DNA of 64,000 nt from Paramecium tetraurelia (taxonomy: Eukaryota; Ciliophora; Oligohymenophorea; Peniculida; Parameciidae). The translations under genes were made by a program, and so were the position numbers. Every line of letters begins with the position of its first letter. The first letter of the stretch is position 1. Below are positions 48,259 through 60,536 of this stretch, piece after piece. Location of the stretch: NCBI RefSeq assembly GCF_000165425.1, contig NW_001799422.1, positions 311,206 to 375,205 of the forward strand. Direction: 5' to 3'. The notes below the pieces were generated by a model. It did no database searches and was not told where the DNA came from. It saw nothing but the letters and a program-made list of their open reading frames with translations.

Positions 48259-51187
48259 ATGCAACAAGGATAGAGATTGAAAGAAGCTACTGAAGGATAG
48301 ATAGTTTAAGCTGGAAATAAGATCGGAGGACCCTTTAAAATTGGAAAGCCTGTTTATTAAGAAAAGAGATTGAAGTTGTTTAATGAAATATATCAACGCC
48401 AAAAAGCAGAACTAGAGGCTAAAGAGAAGACCCCAATTACCATAACCCTAAAGGACGGAAAGAAAATAGAAGGTTTATTGTATAGTTTGAGATCTTAGGT
48501 AAAAAGTGGGTTACTACTCCATTGATGATTGCTGTTGGAATTAGTAAGAAGTTGGCTGAAAGCATGGTGGCTGCTAAAGTAGTATACGATACCTTATTTG
48601 AGAAAAGTATAATTATATTAATAACACCTTTAGATTTTGTGGATGTAGATCATGAGGAATAACAATCACAAGGATCCTAATTGAATTTGAAACCTGATTA
48701 CGTGATTTGGGATTTGACTAGACCATTGGAAGGAGATTGCCAATTGGAACTATTGAGTTTCGATGATAATAATGGTAAGGAAGTATTTTGGCATTCATCT
48801 TCCCACATTTTGGGTTCAGCATTGGAAGAAGTATATGGATGTCATTTGTGTATTGGTCCTGCAATTGATGGTGGATTCTTTTATGATTGCTACATCGGAG
48901 ATTACAAGGTCACTCAGAATGATTATGTAAAAATAGAGAAAGCTGCTTCGGATTTAGCAGCATCCAAATAAGAATTTTAAAGAGCAGTCTTAACCAAAGA
49001 TGAATGGTATCAATGATCGCCATTATCTTTTAGTTTAGAATTATTTGGTACTAATCCATTTAAGAGACAGTTGATAACCAATAAGATCCCAGAAGGAGCG
49101 ATGACTACTGCTTACAAATGTGGTAATTTAATCGATTTATGCACTGGTCCACATTTGCCCAATACTAGCTATGTTAAGGCATTTTAAGTGACCAAGAACT
49201 CAGCTGCTTATTGGTTGGGTAAGAACACCAATGATGATTTGTAAAGAGTTTATGGTGTTTCATTCCCAAGTAAGAAATTGTTGGATGAATATGTCAAAAT
49301 ATAAAAGGAATTAGCCTTAAGAGATCACAGAAATGTAGGTAAGAAACAGAATTTGTATCTGTTCCATCAATTGTCTCCTGGATCAGCTTTCTTCTATCCA
49401 AGTGGTGCTCATATTTACAACACTCTAATGAACTTTTTAAGAAGACAATACTATATCAGAGGCTATTAAGAAGTTATTTCACCAAACATCTTCAATGCTT
49501 AACTCTGGAAGATAAGTGGACATTATGATAAGTATAAGGAAAACTTGTTCTTCATTAACATGGGTGAAGAGGGAGAATATGGTTTGAAACCCATGAATTG
49601 TCCAGGACATTGTCTTATGTTTGATATGATCCAACACAGTTACAGAGATTTACCAGTTAGATTTGCTGATTTTGGTGTCTTACACAGAAATGAAGTACAT
49701 GGTGCTTTGAGTGGATTGACCAGAGTTCGTCGTTTCTAATAGGATGATGCACATATCTTCTGTAGAATGGATCAAATCTAAGAAGAAATCAAGAGTTGTC
49801 TTGACTTTTTAAGTTACATCTATTCACTCTTTGGATTCGAATTCAAATTGTATTTGAGTACTCGTCCTGAAAAATTCTTGGGAACCAAAGAAGTCTGGGA
49901 TAATGCTGAATATCAACTAGAATAAGGATTAAAGAAATTTGGAAAACCCTTTGAAGTCAATCCTGGAGATGGTGCTTTCTATGGACCAAAAATTGATGTC
50001 AAATTATATGATGCCTACAAGAGAGAACACTAATGTGGTACCATTCAATTAGATTTCAATTTGCCTGAAAGATTTAACTTGTAATACAGAGCCAGCGAAG
50101 ATGTTTAAGAAGTCTAATAGGATAAGGAATAACTTCACAATGAATAAGTTTAGGCTGCCTAAGAAATCATTGATGTGGTTAGGAAAGCTTCTCATCATTC
50201 AGACACTGATAATATTACTACTGCCCCTTAAAATTCTTAATAATAACCTGCTGAAGATCCTGTTTAAGAAAAAGCTCCACAAGAATAGAATGTTAAGAAA
50301 CAAAAGAAATAAAAGTAATAAAAAGAACCATAATAATAATAATAAGATTAACATAAAAAATAAAAATTACCTGAAGATATTATTGAATCTGGTTCAAGTC
50401 AAGGATTATCTCAACATGAATTACACAAAGTCTTACATGGTATTACTTCATATATTACATTTTCTAGAAAAGAAATATGAATTGGGTTATCATCATTTAA
50501 AAGCAGGTTTTGCAAGACCAGTCATTGTTCACAGAGCTATTTTAGGATCATTGGAAAGAATGATCGCTGTGTTGACTGAATAATGTGGAGGAAAGTGGCC
50601 ATTTTGGTTATCTCCTAAATAATTAGTCTTATGTCCAGTTTCTGCTTATTATAAGGATGTTGCTGAAAAGATTGCTGCCAGATTGAGACTTGAAGGATAC
50701 ACTGTTACTACTGATGAAGCTGATTAAACTCTTGCTAAGAAAGTGCGTAATGCTCAAATCTAATACTTTAACTTTGTTGGAGTTATTGGTGAAGAGGAAG
50801 TAAAAGCTGGTGTTATTGATGTCAGAGATTGTGAAAAAAATACTAGAATTGTAATTTTAATATTTTATATCATCCTAGGGTAAATTAACTATTCCTTAAT
50901 TGTGTAAATTCTTTGAATCCCTAAAACCTCCTAAATCAAATGTAGAAGTTCAAATTCATGAGCACGATGATTCACATTTGAAATTGAATGATGAATTACA
51001 AGAAAAGATGTTCTTGGAAGGCGATGGCTATTCTGTTGGGAAGAGAGATTTCGATGAATTTGCTAAAATTAAAGATATTGATCCTGTTCTATAAAATTTG
51101 ATCAGATGGCACAAATATATGACTCATTTAACTAAAAAAGATGAGGCACCAGAAAAAGTCGAATAAGTTGAATAAAAGCAAGAATGA
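48259..51187 (+). CDS. TARS: Threonyl-tRNA synthetase, copy 1 (complete)
   Basis: ATG 48259 ([17 protein letters not shown]), stop TGA 51185-51187, about 930 residues; introns 48473-48498, 48607-48633, 49007-49033, 50440-50467, 50851-50878. Order: TGS domain ([15 protein letters not shown]); editing/SAD domain with [16 protein letters not shown] and the CTGPHL motif; class II core with [30 protein letters not shown] (motif 2) and [12 protein letters not shown] (motif 3); anticodon-binding domain [18 protein letters not shown]. It charges tRNA-Thr; the cytosolic form is likely, as no leader is obvious. About 95 residues of E/Q/K/P-rich sequence interrupt the core before motif 3, and the C-terminus is extended and charged. 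Confidence 0.96.
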
Positions 51188-51916
51188 AATAAAATAATTA
51201 TTATCAATATAATATTTGAATTATTTCACTTTTAATTCCAATAAACTTTGAGTTAAAGGAAATTTGTATAAAAATACTTCAAATTTCTAATTTATTTATA
51301 TAAATAATCAATTAATAGTTAAATTAAGAGAACTAATTCAATTTTATTCAAATACATTTGAGAAACCAAATATTCTCTTTTGATATATCAGAATTTAAGG
51401 AAGGGAGTTAAAATTTGGAATATATATAGAAGTATAATTATATAAAAATGAATATTATATCAGCCATGTTTTATGAGTATAAATATACCTTTATAAATCA
51501 TAATTAATCTAGTTAAATAACATATTCATCATCTTTAAGGATAAATACTCAAAACTAGTTTAATGCTAAATAAGCAAATTGCTAATAAAGATGAATAAAA
51601 ATCGTGCTCATGAATTGTAGATTGTGAAATTTCAATTGTAAATATATTCAGCATATAATACTGAGCCAGTTATTTTTCAAATGGCCAAAATTTGATTCAA
51701 ATACTTTGCAGAGTTTTGAATATGAATGGAAATTAAAAATTTAATGATAAAAATAAAATTATGTTTCTTTGAATTATTATAATATTAATAAAATGATTGC
51801 TCGTTTTTGTGAGATATTAATTATTATTGAATTTTTTTTATTTATGCGCATTTAATATAAAACCACGATTTAATTATGGGGAAATTTAAATCTTTTTTTT
51901 AAAAAGTTAAAAACAC
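51188..51916. other. ThrRS-eEF2 intergenic spacer, copy 1
   Basis: About 730 AT-rich bases without an ORF. This non-coding stretch is repeated almost unchanged at 60537-61293, where it differs by a single-base indel and a 29-nt insertion. Confidence 0.6.
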
Positions 51917-54491
51917 ATGGTAAATTTTTCAGTTGATCAAATCAAAGAGATCATGGACAAATAAGACAACATCAAAAACATGTCTGTCATTGCACACGTT
52001 GATCATGGTAAATCAACCCTCACAGACTCATTGTTATGCAAAGCTGGTATTATCGCCTCCAAAGTTGCTGGTGATGCTAGAGCAACAGATACCAGAGAAG
52101 ACGAAAAGGAAAGAGGTATTACAATCAAAGTCAACTGGTGTTTCTCTTTATTATGAATATGACATTTATGACAATAAGACCTTAGAAAAGTTTTTGATCA
52201 ACTTGATCGATTCCCCAGGACACGTTGATTTCAGTTCTGAAGTCACAGCTGCCTTAAGAGTTACAGACGGTGCTTTAGTCGTCGTTGATTGTGTTGAAGG
52301 TGTGTGTGTCTAAACCGAAACAGTGTTGAGACAAGCTATGTAAGAGAAGATCAAGCCAGTCGTCATGGTTAACAAAATCGATAGAGCTATCTTGGAATTG
52401 AAGCATGATGGTGAAACAATGTATTAAAACTTCGTCAGAGTCGTTGATATGGTCAATGTCATCATCAACACCTATTAATAAGAAGACATGGGTGATCTCC
52501 TTGTTCATCCAGAACTCGGATCAGTCTCATTTGGTTCAGGAAAGGAATGCTGGGCCTTCTCATGCACCAGATTTGCCAGAATCTATGCCAACAAATTCAA
52601 GGTTGAACCACTCAAATTATAAGAAAGATTGTGGGGAGACAATTACTTTGATGCTGAAGGAAAATGCTGGAGAAAAGACAACATCAGTGGATCAGGAAAA
52701 GCTATGAAGAGAGCCTTCGTCGCTTTCATCATGGACCCAATCTGCAAATTGGCTAATGCTGTTATGGAAGGAAATATGGATGTAGCTAATAAAATGTTTG
52801 AAACTTTGGGATTGAAACTCACATAAGAAGAAGCTAAATTAGAAGGAAGAGCATTTACTCAAGGCTGTTATGTCTAAATGGATTAATGCTGCTAGATACA
52901 TTACTTGAAATGATTGTGTGCCATTTACCATCACCAAGAAAGGCTTAAAAATACAGAACTTCATATTTATATGAAGGACCATAAGATGATGCTATTGCTT
53001 AATTGCATGCTCAGACCGGGCACGTCCTCCCAAAGGGTCCATTAATTATGTACGTCTCTAAGATGGTTCCAACAACTGATAGAGGAAGATTCTTTGCTTT
53101 CGGTAGAGTTTTCTCTGGTACCATTGCTACTGGATAAAAGGTCAGAATTATGGGAGCCAACTACAAAGTAGGAAAGAAGGAAGACTTATTTGAAAAAGCT
53201 ATCTAAAGAACAGTTCTCATGATGGCCAGCAGAGTCGAATACATCCCAGATGTTCCATGTGGTAACACAGTCGGATTGGTCGGTGTTGATCAATATTTAA
53301 TGAAGACTGGTACCATCTCAGACCACCCAGATTGCCATTTGATCAGATCAATGAAATATTCAGTATCTCCAGTCGTCAGAGTTGCTGTCTAACCAAAGAA
53401 CCCAGGAGATTTACCAAAATTAGTCGATGGATTAAAGAAATTGTCAAAATCAGATCCATTAGTGTTATGCACAACTGAAGAATCAGGATAAAACGTTGTT
53501 GCCGGATGTGGTGAATTACACGTTGAAATCTGTTTGAATGATTTAGAAAAAGACTTTGCAGGTATTGAACTCATCAAATCTGACCCAATCGTCTCATACA
53601 AGGAAACCGTATCTGCTACCTCAAACATTGTTTGCATGTCTAAATCACCAAATAAGCACAACAGAATTTATGCTTAAGCCACACCATTACATGAAAATTT
53701 ACCAGATGCTATTGAAAAAGGATAAGTTACACCAAAAGATGAACCAAAACTCAGAGCCAAAGCTCTTAATGAAGAATATGATTGGGATAAGGATGATGCA
53801 CTCAGAATCTGGACCTTTGGACCAGATAACTCAGGTGCCAACATCCTGATGGATAAGACATCAGGTGTTTAATACATGAATGAATTGAGAGAATCAATGG
53901 AATCAGCTTGGTAATGGTCAACCAAGGAAGGACCACTTTGCGAAGAAAATCAAAGAGGTATCAGAGTCAACATTTTGGATTGTGTCTTACATGCTGATGC
54001 CATCCACAGAGGAGGTGGTTAAATCATCCCAACTGCCAGAAGATTGTATTATGCATGCGAATTGACAGCCCAACCAAGATTATAAGAACCAGTCTTCTTG
54101 GCTGAAATCACTGCACCAAATGACGCTACTGGTGGTGTATATAACTGTCTCAACACCAGAAGAGGAACAGTCATTGAAGAGGAACAAGTTGCAGGAACCC
54201 CACTCTCAGTGGTAACATAATTATTCTATTCTCATAGGTTAGAGCTCACTTACCAGTCGCTGAATCATTCGGTTTCACTGCCCATTTAAGAGGTATGACC
54301 TAAGGACAAGCCTTCCCTCAATGTGTCTTTGATCACTGGGGCTATTGTCAATGGTAACCCACTTGAAGTTGGAAGCAAAGTATTATTTTACATTAATCAT
54401 TTAGGTTAATGAGTTAGTCTTATCCATCAGAAAGAGAAAGGGTATCAAAGTCTAATTGCCAGACCTTAATGAATATTTGGACAAACTCTGA
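51917..54491 (+). CDS. EEF2: Translation elongation factor 2, copy 1 (frameshifted in the sequence)
   Basis: ATG 51917 ([17 protein letters not shown]), introns 54212-54237 and 54380-54404, stop TGA 54489-54491; about 840 residues. GTPase motifs: [31 protein letters not shown] and VMVNKIDR. Domain IV has [19 protein letters not shown], whose histidine is the diphthamide site. It drives ribosomal translocation. The frame is interrupted by an extra A near 52128, disturbances at 52851-52895 and an extra base near 54340. A 27-nt foreign-looking segment replaces SMRECN codons at 53003-53029. Most are intact in copy 2, so they are probably assembly errors rather than decay. Confidence 0.93.
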
Positions 54492-54575
54492 TCTAAATAT
54501 TGTATTTTAACATAACACAAATATTCAATTATAAAATATTGTATAATCTTTAAGAGGAATCTTAAAAATAAATAT

Positions 54576-55433
54576 TCATTATTGATCTTAAGTTCCCGAA
54601 ATATCTGTCTCCAAAGTCTCCGACTCCTGGGAACCGCAGATCTTGAATAGTATTTAATGCATGATCCACTCCTGCAGTAATTACTTTCACCTTAGGAAAT
54701 TGATGAAGCACTTTTGAGAGACCCTTTTCACATGAAACTATATTCACTGCTGTAATGTTATCTTGACTTACACCATGAGATATCAATGCTTTGATAGCCG
54801 TAGTTAATTCTACCTCCAGTAGTTATCATAGCATCTGTAAGAATTACCTAATTTAGTTTTATATTCATACTTATTTTTGATCTACATCTTCTGGCAATTT
54901 ACAATAGATTAATTGCGGATCCTTGGTCTAAGGATGCTCTTAAACTAGGATGAATCCAACTGATGTGCCTGGTAGCACTTTTAGGGCCTCTCCCAAGAAT
55001 GCATTTCCAGATCTTATCATCACTACCACGCAAAATTAATTCTACTCAAAGCTTATGACTTAGGCTTACTATTGTAAAGCCTGTTACCCTTCTGGAGGGG
55101 ACATTTTTTTTATGTGCTCCGACACTGCTTTTTCCAATAGCAATCGAATCAATCGATCAGAATATAAGCGAAAATTCTTAAATTAACTAATGATGCTACT
55201 TTGGTTTGTGTTGTTTTATTGCGAATAACGCTGAGGATATGTTCGACTTGGAATTTATCGAGCACATACAGACTGGGGAACCTCAGACGAAATTATTATA
55301 ATTCTGTATGGGAAATGAATGAAAAGTAGGGAGCAGCACATTAAAATCGATTATATTTTTATTAGGCTACTAAGGTGAGGCCGATCAGTCCAATCAATCC
55401 TGCCTTAACTAATTTTGAGTTCATAAAGTTCAT
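54576..55433 (-). CDS. Uracil phosphoribosyltransferase, copy 1
   Basis: Start ATG 55433 (MNFMNSKLVKAGLIGLIGL, a possible membrane anchor or mitochondrial leader), 23-nt introns near 55177-55199 and 54846-54868, stop TGA about 54576-54578. UPRT motifs: VIRNKTTQTK with LYSDRLIRLLLEKA, MIRSGNAFLGEALKVLPG, IYCKLPEDVDQK, the PRPP loop LTDAMITTGG and PGVGDFGDRYFG (uracil site). It salvages uracil to UMP. One base is out of register right after the TTGG loop (54806-54818), and another near the stop compared with copy 2; both look like sequence errors. It converges with eEF2, with about 85 bases between stops. Confidence 0.85.
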
Positions 55434-55584
55434 CTTTTTGAATTTTATTTTTATAATAATAATTAGTACTCTTGAATCTTTAGAAAATACATTTAACTAA
55501 TAGAAATACTTAAATTAGTGGCAAATTAGAACTTTATTATTATTTAATATATTAAAAATAAATATGGTTAATTTTAGATAAATC

Positions 55585-56867
55585 ATGCAAATAGTCCTAC
55601 GCAAATTTAATGATAAATTGAATGTTTCAGCCTCTGCTGCTATGCTAATTGCTTGTTTTTGCCTATACAAGGCCAAAGCTAAACCCACTTTGCCACTTGT
55701 GAAAATTAGCAATTTTATGTTAGTATTACAAAAGAAATTAGTTGAAGAAGTCATTTATGATGGATCTCACATTTTATTTAGATGCGTCAATCAAGCCCAA
55801 TGGTTATCAACATAGGCTGATCCCATGATCAAGGGAAAAGAATTGCTGAAAGCATTGATGTAAGAATCTCATTCATGCATTTAAGGGAATACGGTGTTCC
55901 TAGATTCTAAAATTGTACTCAGATCTATTACACTGAAAGATAAATGGTGTATCTAATAGCCAGCATTGCAGCATTATCATATACATTTGGCATTATGGCA
56001 TCTCATATCATCAATTCACAAAAGCTTTCAAATAAATCCATGATTGCTTAGTCAACGGGTGTCAAATTTGTCAATATTTATGGACTAGAACATGCAAAAA
56101 AATAACTCTAATAAATCATAGAATACTTATAAGACCCACAGAAATTCAGAAATGTAGGTGCTAGATTGAGGAGAGGAGTCATGATTTATGGTCCTCCAGG
56201 AACAGGAAAAACTATGCTTGCCAAGGCTACAGCAACAGAAAGCAATGTGTAGTTTTTATATTGTTCAGCAACGGAATTCATGGAGGTCTATGTGGGTACT
56301 GGTCCAAAGAGAGTAAGAGAATTGTTCAAAAAAGCAAGAGAATTGGCCCCAGCCATTATTTTTATAGATGAAATTGATAGTATTGCATATAAAAGGAAAA
56401 ATTAAAATTTTGGTTCTGAAACTGGTGGGGATAATGAAAGAGTAAGCACATTAAATTAATTGCTTACAGAGTTAGATGGTTTTAAAGAGAATGAAAATAT
56501 TGTTGTTATTGCAGCAACCAATAGAATTTAGATATTAGATGAGGCTCTTCTGAGAAGTGGCAGATTCGATATCAAAATAGAAATCGAGATGCCATCAGAA
56601 CATGATAGGAAAGGAATTCTTGGTGTTCATTTATAAAATGTAATTTTTTATTCATGATTTTAAAAGAAAAAACACTAAATATCTTCTGGAATGGTTGAAT
56701 TAGTAGCCAAAAATGCTAATGGTTTCTCTGGAGCTGATATGGAAAATATTACAAACGAAAGTGCATACATAGCCATTGAAAAACAATAGGAATTCATTAT
56801 TGACGCAGACTTTTAGGAAGCCTTCAAAAAGGTGACCTAAGAGAAACAGAACTTTAAGGATATATGA
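55585..56867 (+). CDS. FtsH-like AAA ATPase lacking the protease domain
   Basis: ATG 55585 ([19 protein letters not shown]); introns 55860-55885 and 56640-56666; stop TGA 56865-56867; about 405 residues. There is an N-terminal hydrophobic segment ([14 protein letters not shown]) and a second at [18 protein letters not shown]. The AAA module follows: [20 protein letters not shown] (Walker A), [10 protein letters not shown] (Walker B), [20 protein letters not shown] and [11 protein letters not shown] (arginine finger/sensor 2 region), then the lid [15 protein letters not shown]. This is the FtsH/Yme1 subtype, but the protein ends about 30 residues after the lid, without the M41 metalloprotease. 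It is possibly a mitochondrial unfoldase or adaptor, or the last part is misassembled. Confidence 0.88.
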
Positions 56868-56908
56868 TGATTACATTTTTATATGTTTAGAAAATATATA
56901 TTAATTAT

Positions 56909-57909
56909 TCATAAGTATCTTTCGATCAATGTCTGGATGTTATCTGGAACTTGATATGTTGTTCTGAAGAACTCTTTGAAATGACAACCTAAATCTGACT
57001 AAAACTCTTGTTTCAATATATCCAATGTATTGATTTAGACTACATGATTCAATTACTATTGCATTAAGATTAAGAAAATATTCTAAAACCATATTCCTTC
57101 TTTAATGTTCCTCTTCAATAATTCGCTCTTACTGCTGCACATCCAGTAGACAATCCTTTGTAAGTTTTAGACTCCCTAGAATAAAGAACATTTGTTACTT
57201 CATTAGTGAAATCCTTAATCGATTAAGCAGATATGACAAGGGCCAAACCGGAAGTAATGACTTTCTCGAACAATTCAAATTTAAGCTTAGAATATATAGA
57301 TGATAATAATTACACAGCAAAGACTAAGGATGCAATCTATAACTTCATTTAAGAAGTATTGTTTATCATCTGATTATTATAATACCTGAGTAAACAGATA
57401 GAAGATATTAGCTTGGATGTATTTTAATTGGTACTCCTCCTGACACAGCGTCTTTCTCAAGAGTTGAAAGGCATTTTTCTTTGAGATGTTTTTGAGTATG
57501 GTTGAAAATATGAGGTTGTCATAAGGAACGAATTTCAATTAGGACAGGATGACCCAAACAGTTTAGTTATCAATGTGTTTGAGTAGAAGTTCAAATAATT
57601 TCTTATTGAGTTAGAAGAACTCTTAGAAGAGGAGTGCCTCAAACCACAATGGACTATTTTAATATAGTTTGATAAGGAAATGTTAAGCGTGTCTGTGTCT
57701 CTCCTTTTTCAGCAACTCCAGAGTCTTGGAGTGATAGTCACTCATGACTGATTACTCTTAAGGAAAGAGGGAGATATTGATGGAGTCAAAGGATAGAGTT
57801 AAAAGGTAGAACTCTAATTGATTGTTGGATGACAATTGAGCCACTAATAGGTTCAGAACATTTGTAAAAGCACTAACACAGAATTGTTCAGGGATATCTG
57901 TGAGATTCT
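56909..57909 (-). CDS. Hypothetical alpha-helical protein, partial at the gap
   Basis: Coding runs from the edge of the N gap (57909) to TGA 56909-56911 on the minus strand, about 310 residues. Introns are inferred near 57293-57320 (28 nt) and 57116-57135 (20 nt). The sequence is almost entirely helical, with leucine-rich repeats of helices (FYLLTLSFDSINISLFPQ, LFELLLKHIDNQTVWVILSQ, IFSTILKNISKKNAFQLL). This resembles the HEAT/alpha-solenoid of exportins or similar transport factors, though no diagnostic motif is present. Its N-terminus lies in or beyond the gap. Confidence 0.6.
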
Positions 57910-58059
57910 NNNNNNNNNNNNNNNNNNNNNNNNNNNNNNNNNNNNNNNNNNNNNNNNNNNNNNNNNNNNNNNNNNNNNNNNNNNNNNNNNNNNNNNNNNN
58001 NNNNNNNNNNNNNNNNNNNNNNNNNNNNNNNNNNNNNNNNNNNNNNNNNNNNNNNNNNN
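57910..58059. other. Assembly gap, 150 N
   Basis: A run of 150 ambiguous bases. Left of it a minus-strand gene is cut; right of it ThrRS copy 2 starts in mid-gene (at [10 protein letters not shown]). At least about 450 bases of ThrRS coding sequence should be missing here, so 150 is likely a placeholder length. Confidence 0.98.
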
Positions 58060-60536
58060 GATTTGACTAGACCATTGGAAGGAGATTGCCAATTGGAACT
58101 ATTGAGTTTCGATGATAATAATGGTAAGGAAGTATTTTGGCATTCATCTTCCCACATTTTGGGTTCAGCATTGGAAGAAGTATATGGATGTCATTTGTGT
58201 ATTGGTCCTGCAATTGATGGTGGATTCTTTTATGATTGCTACATCGGAGATTACAAGGTCACTCAGAATGATTATGTAAAAATAGAGAAAGCTGCTTCGG
58301 ATTTAGCAGCATCCAAATAAGAATTTTAAAGAGCAGTCTTAACCAAAGATGAATGGTATCAATGATCGCCATTATCTTTTAGTTTAGAATTATTTGGTAC
58401 TAATCCATTTAAGAGACAGTTGATAACCAATAAGATCCCAGAAGGAGCGATGACTACTGCTTACAAATGTGGTAATTTAATCGATTTATGCACTGGTCCA
58501 CATTTGCCCAATACTAGCTATGTTAAGGCATTTTAAGTGACCAAGAACTCAGCTGCTTATTGGTTGGGTAAGAACACCAATGATGATTTGTAAAGAGTTT
58601 ATGGTGTTTCATTCCCAAGTAAGAAATTGTTGGATGAATATGTCAAAATATAAAAGGAATTAGCCTTAAGAGATCACAGAAATGTAGGTAAGAAACAGAA
58701 TTTGTATCTGTTCCATCAATTGTCTCCTGGATCAGCTTTCTTCTATCCAAGTGGTGCTCATATTTACAACACTCTAATGAACTTTTTAAGAAGACAATAC
58801 TATATCAGAGGCTATTAAGAAGTTATTTCACCAAACATCTTCAATGCTTAACTCTGGAAGATAAGTGGACATTATGATAAGTATAAGGAAAACTTGTTCT
58901 TCATTAACATGGGTGAAGAGGGAGAATATGGTTTGAAACCCATGAATTGTCCAGGACATTGTCTTATGTTTGATATGATCCAACACAGTTACAGAGATTT
59001 ACCAGTTAGATTTGCTGATTTTGGTGTCTTACACAGAAATGAAGTACATGGTGCTTTGAGTGGATTGACCAGAGTTCGTCGTTTCTAATAGGATGATGCA
59101 CATATCTTCTGTAGAATGGATCAAATCTAAGAAGAAATCAAGAGTTGTCTTGACTTTTTAAGTTACATCTATTCACTCTTTGGATTCGAATTCAAATTGT
59201 ATTTGAGTACTCGTCCTGAAAAATTCTTGGGAACCAAAGAAGTCTGGGATAATGCTGAATATCAACTAGAATAAGGATTAAAGAAATTTGGAAAACCCTT
59301 TGAAGTCAATCCTGGAGATGGTGCTTTCTATGGACCAAAAATTGATGTCAAATTATATGATGCCTACAAGAGAGAACACTAATGTGGTACCATTCAATTA
59401 GATTTCAATTTGCCTGAAAGATTTAACTTGTAATACAGAGCCAGCGAAGATGTTTAAGAAGTCTAATAGGATAAGGAATAACTTCACAATGAATAAGTTT
59501 AGGCTGCCTAAGAAATCATTGATGTGGTTAGGAAAGCTTCTCATCATTCAGACACTGATAATATTACTACTGCCCCTTAAAATTCTTAATAATAACCTGC
59601 TGAAGATCCTGTTTAAGAAAAAGCTCCACAAGAATAGAATGTTAAGAAACAAAAGAAATAAAAGTAATAAAAAGAACCATAATAATAATAATAAGATTAA
59701 CATAAAAAATAAAAATTACCTGAAGATATTATTGAATCTGGTTCAAGTCAAGGATTATCTCAACATGAATTACACAAAGTCTTACATGGTATTACTTCAT
59801 ATATTACATTTTCTAGAAAAGAAATATGAATTGGGTTATCATCATTTAAAAGCAGGTTTTGCAAGACCAGTCATTGTTCACAGAGCTATTTTAGGATCAT
59901 TGGAAAGAATGATCGCTGTGTTGACTGAATAATGTGGAGGAAAGTGGCCATTTTGGTTATCTCCTAAATAATTAGTCTTATGTCCAGTTTCTGCTTATTA
60001 TAAGGATGTTGCTGAAAAGATTGCTGCCAGATTGAGACTTGAAGGATACACTGTTACTACTGATGAAGCTGATTAAACTCTTGCTAAGAAAGTGCGTAAT
60101 GCTCAAATCTAATACTTTAACTTTGTTGGAGTTATTGGTGAAGAGGAAGTAAAAGCTGGTGTTATTGATGTCAGAGATTGTGAAAAAAATACTAGAATTG
60201 TAATTTTAATATTTTATATCATCCTAGGGTAAATTAACTATTCCTTAATTGTGTAAATTCTTTGAATCCCTAAAACCTCCTAAATCAAATGTAGAAGTTC
60301 AAATTCATGAGCACGATGATTCACATTTGAAATTGAATGATGAATTACAAGAAAAGATGTTCTTGGAAGGCGATGGCTATTCTGTTGGGAAGAGAGATTT
60401 CGATGAATTTGCTAAAATTAAAGATATTGATCCTGTTCTATAAAATTTGATCAGATGGCACAAATATATGACTCATTTAACTAAAAAAGATGAGGCACCA
60501 GAAAAAGTCGAATAAGTTGAATAAAAGCAAGAATGA
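58060..60536 (+). CDS. TARS: Threonyl-tRNA synthetase, copy 2 (5' end missing)
   Basis: Identical, as far as I compared, to copy 1 from codon [10 protein letters not shown] to the TGA (60534-60536). The constant offset of 9,349 bases shows no coding indel. Introns 58356-58382, 59789-59816 and 60200-60227 and the glutamine-rich insertion are reproduced exactly. The TGS domain and first two introns are absent because the sequence starts at the gap. It is either a true second gene, the other allele or an assembly duplicate. Confidence 0.93.

Noticed and set aside
50101-50583. Plus-strand ORF rich in K, N and L inside the ThrRS gene
   Set aside because: Out-of-frame shadow of the Q/K-rich ThrRS insertion; the correct frame joins motif 2 and motif 3 across the intron at 50440-50467.
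48259-54491. ThrRS and eEF2 as pseudogenes because of many stop codons
   Set aside because: TAA and TAG encode glutamine here; with that code ThrRS is fully open, and the eEF2 breaks are isolated indels mostly intact in the other copy.
57853-58320. ORFs running through the N gap
   Set aside because: They translate ambiguous bases, and the flanks belong to different genes on different strands; none is a real continuous frame.
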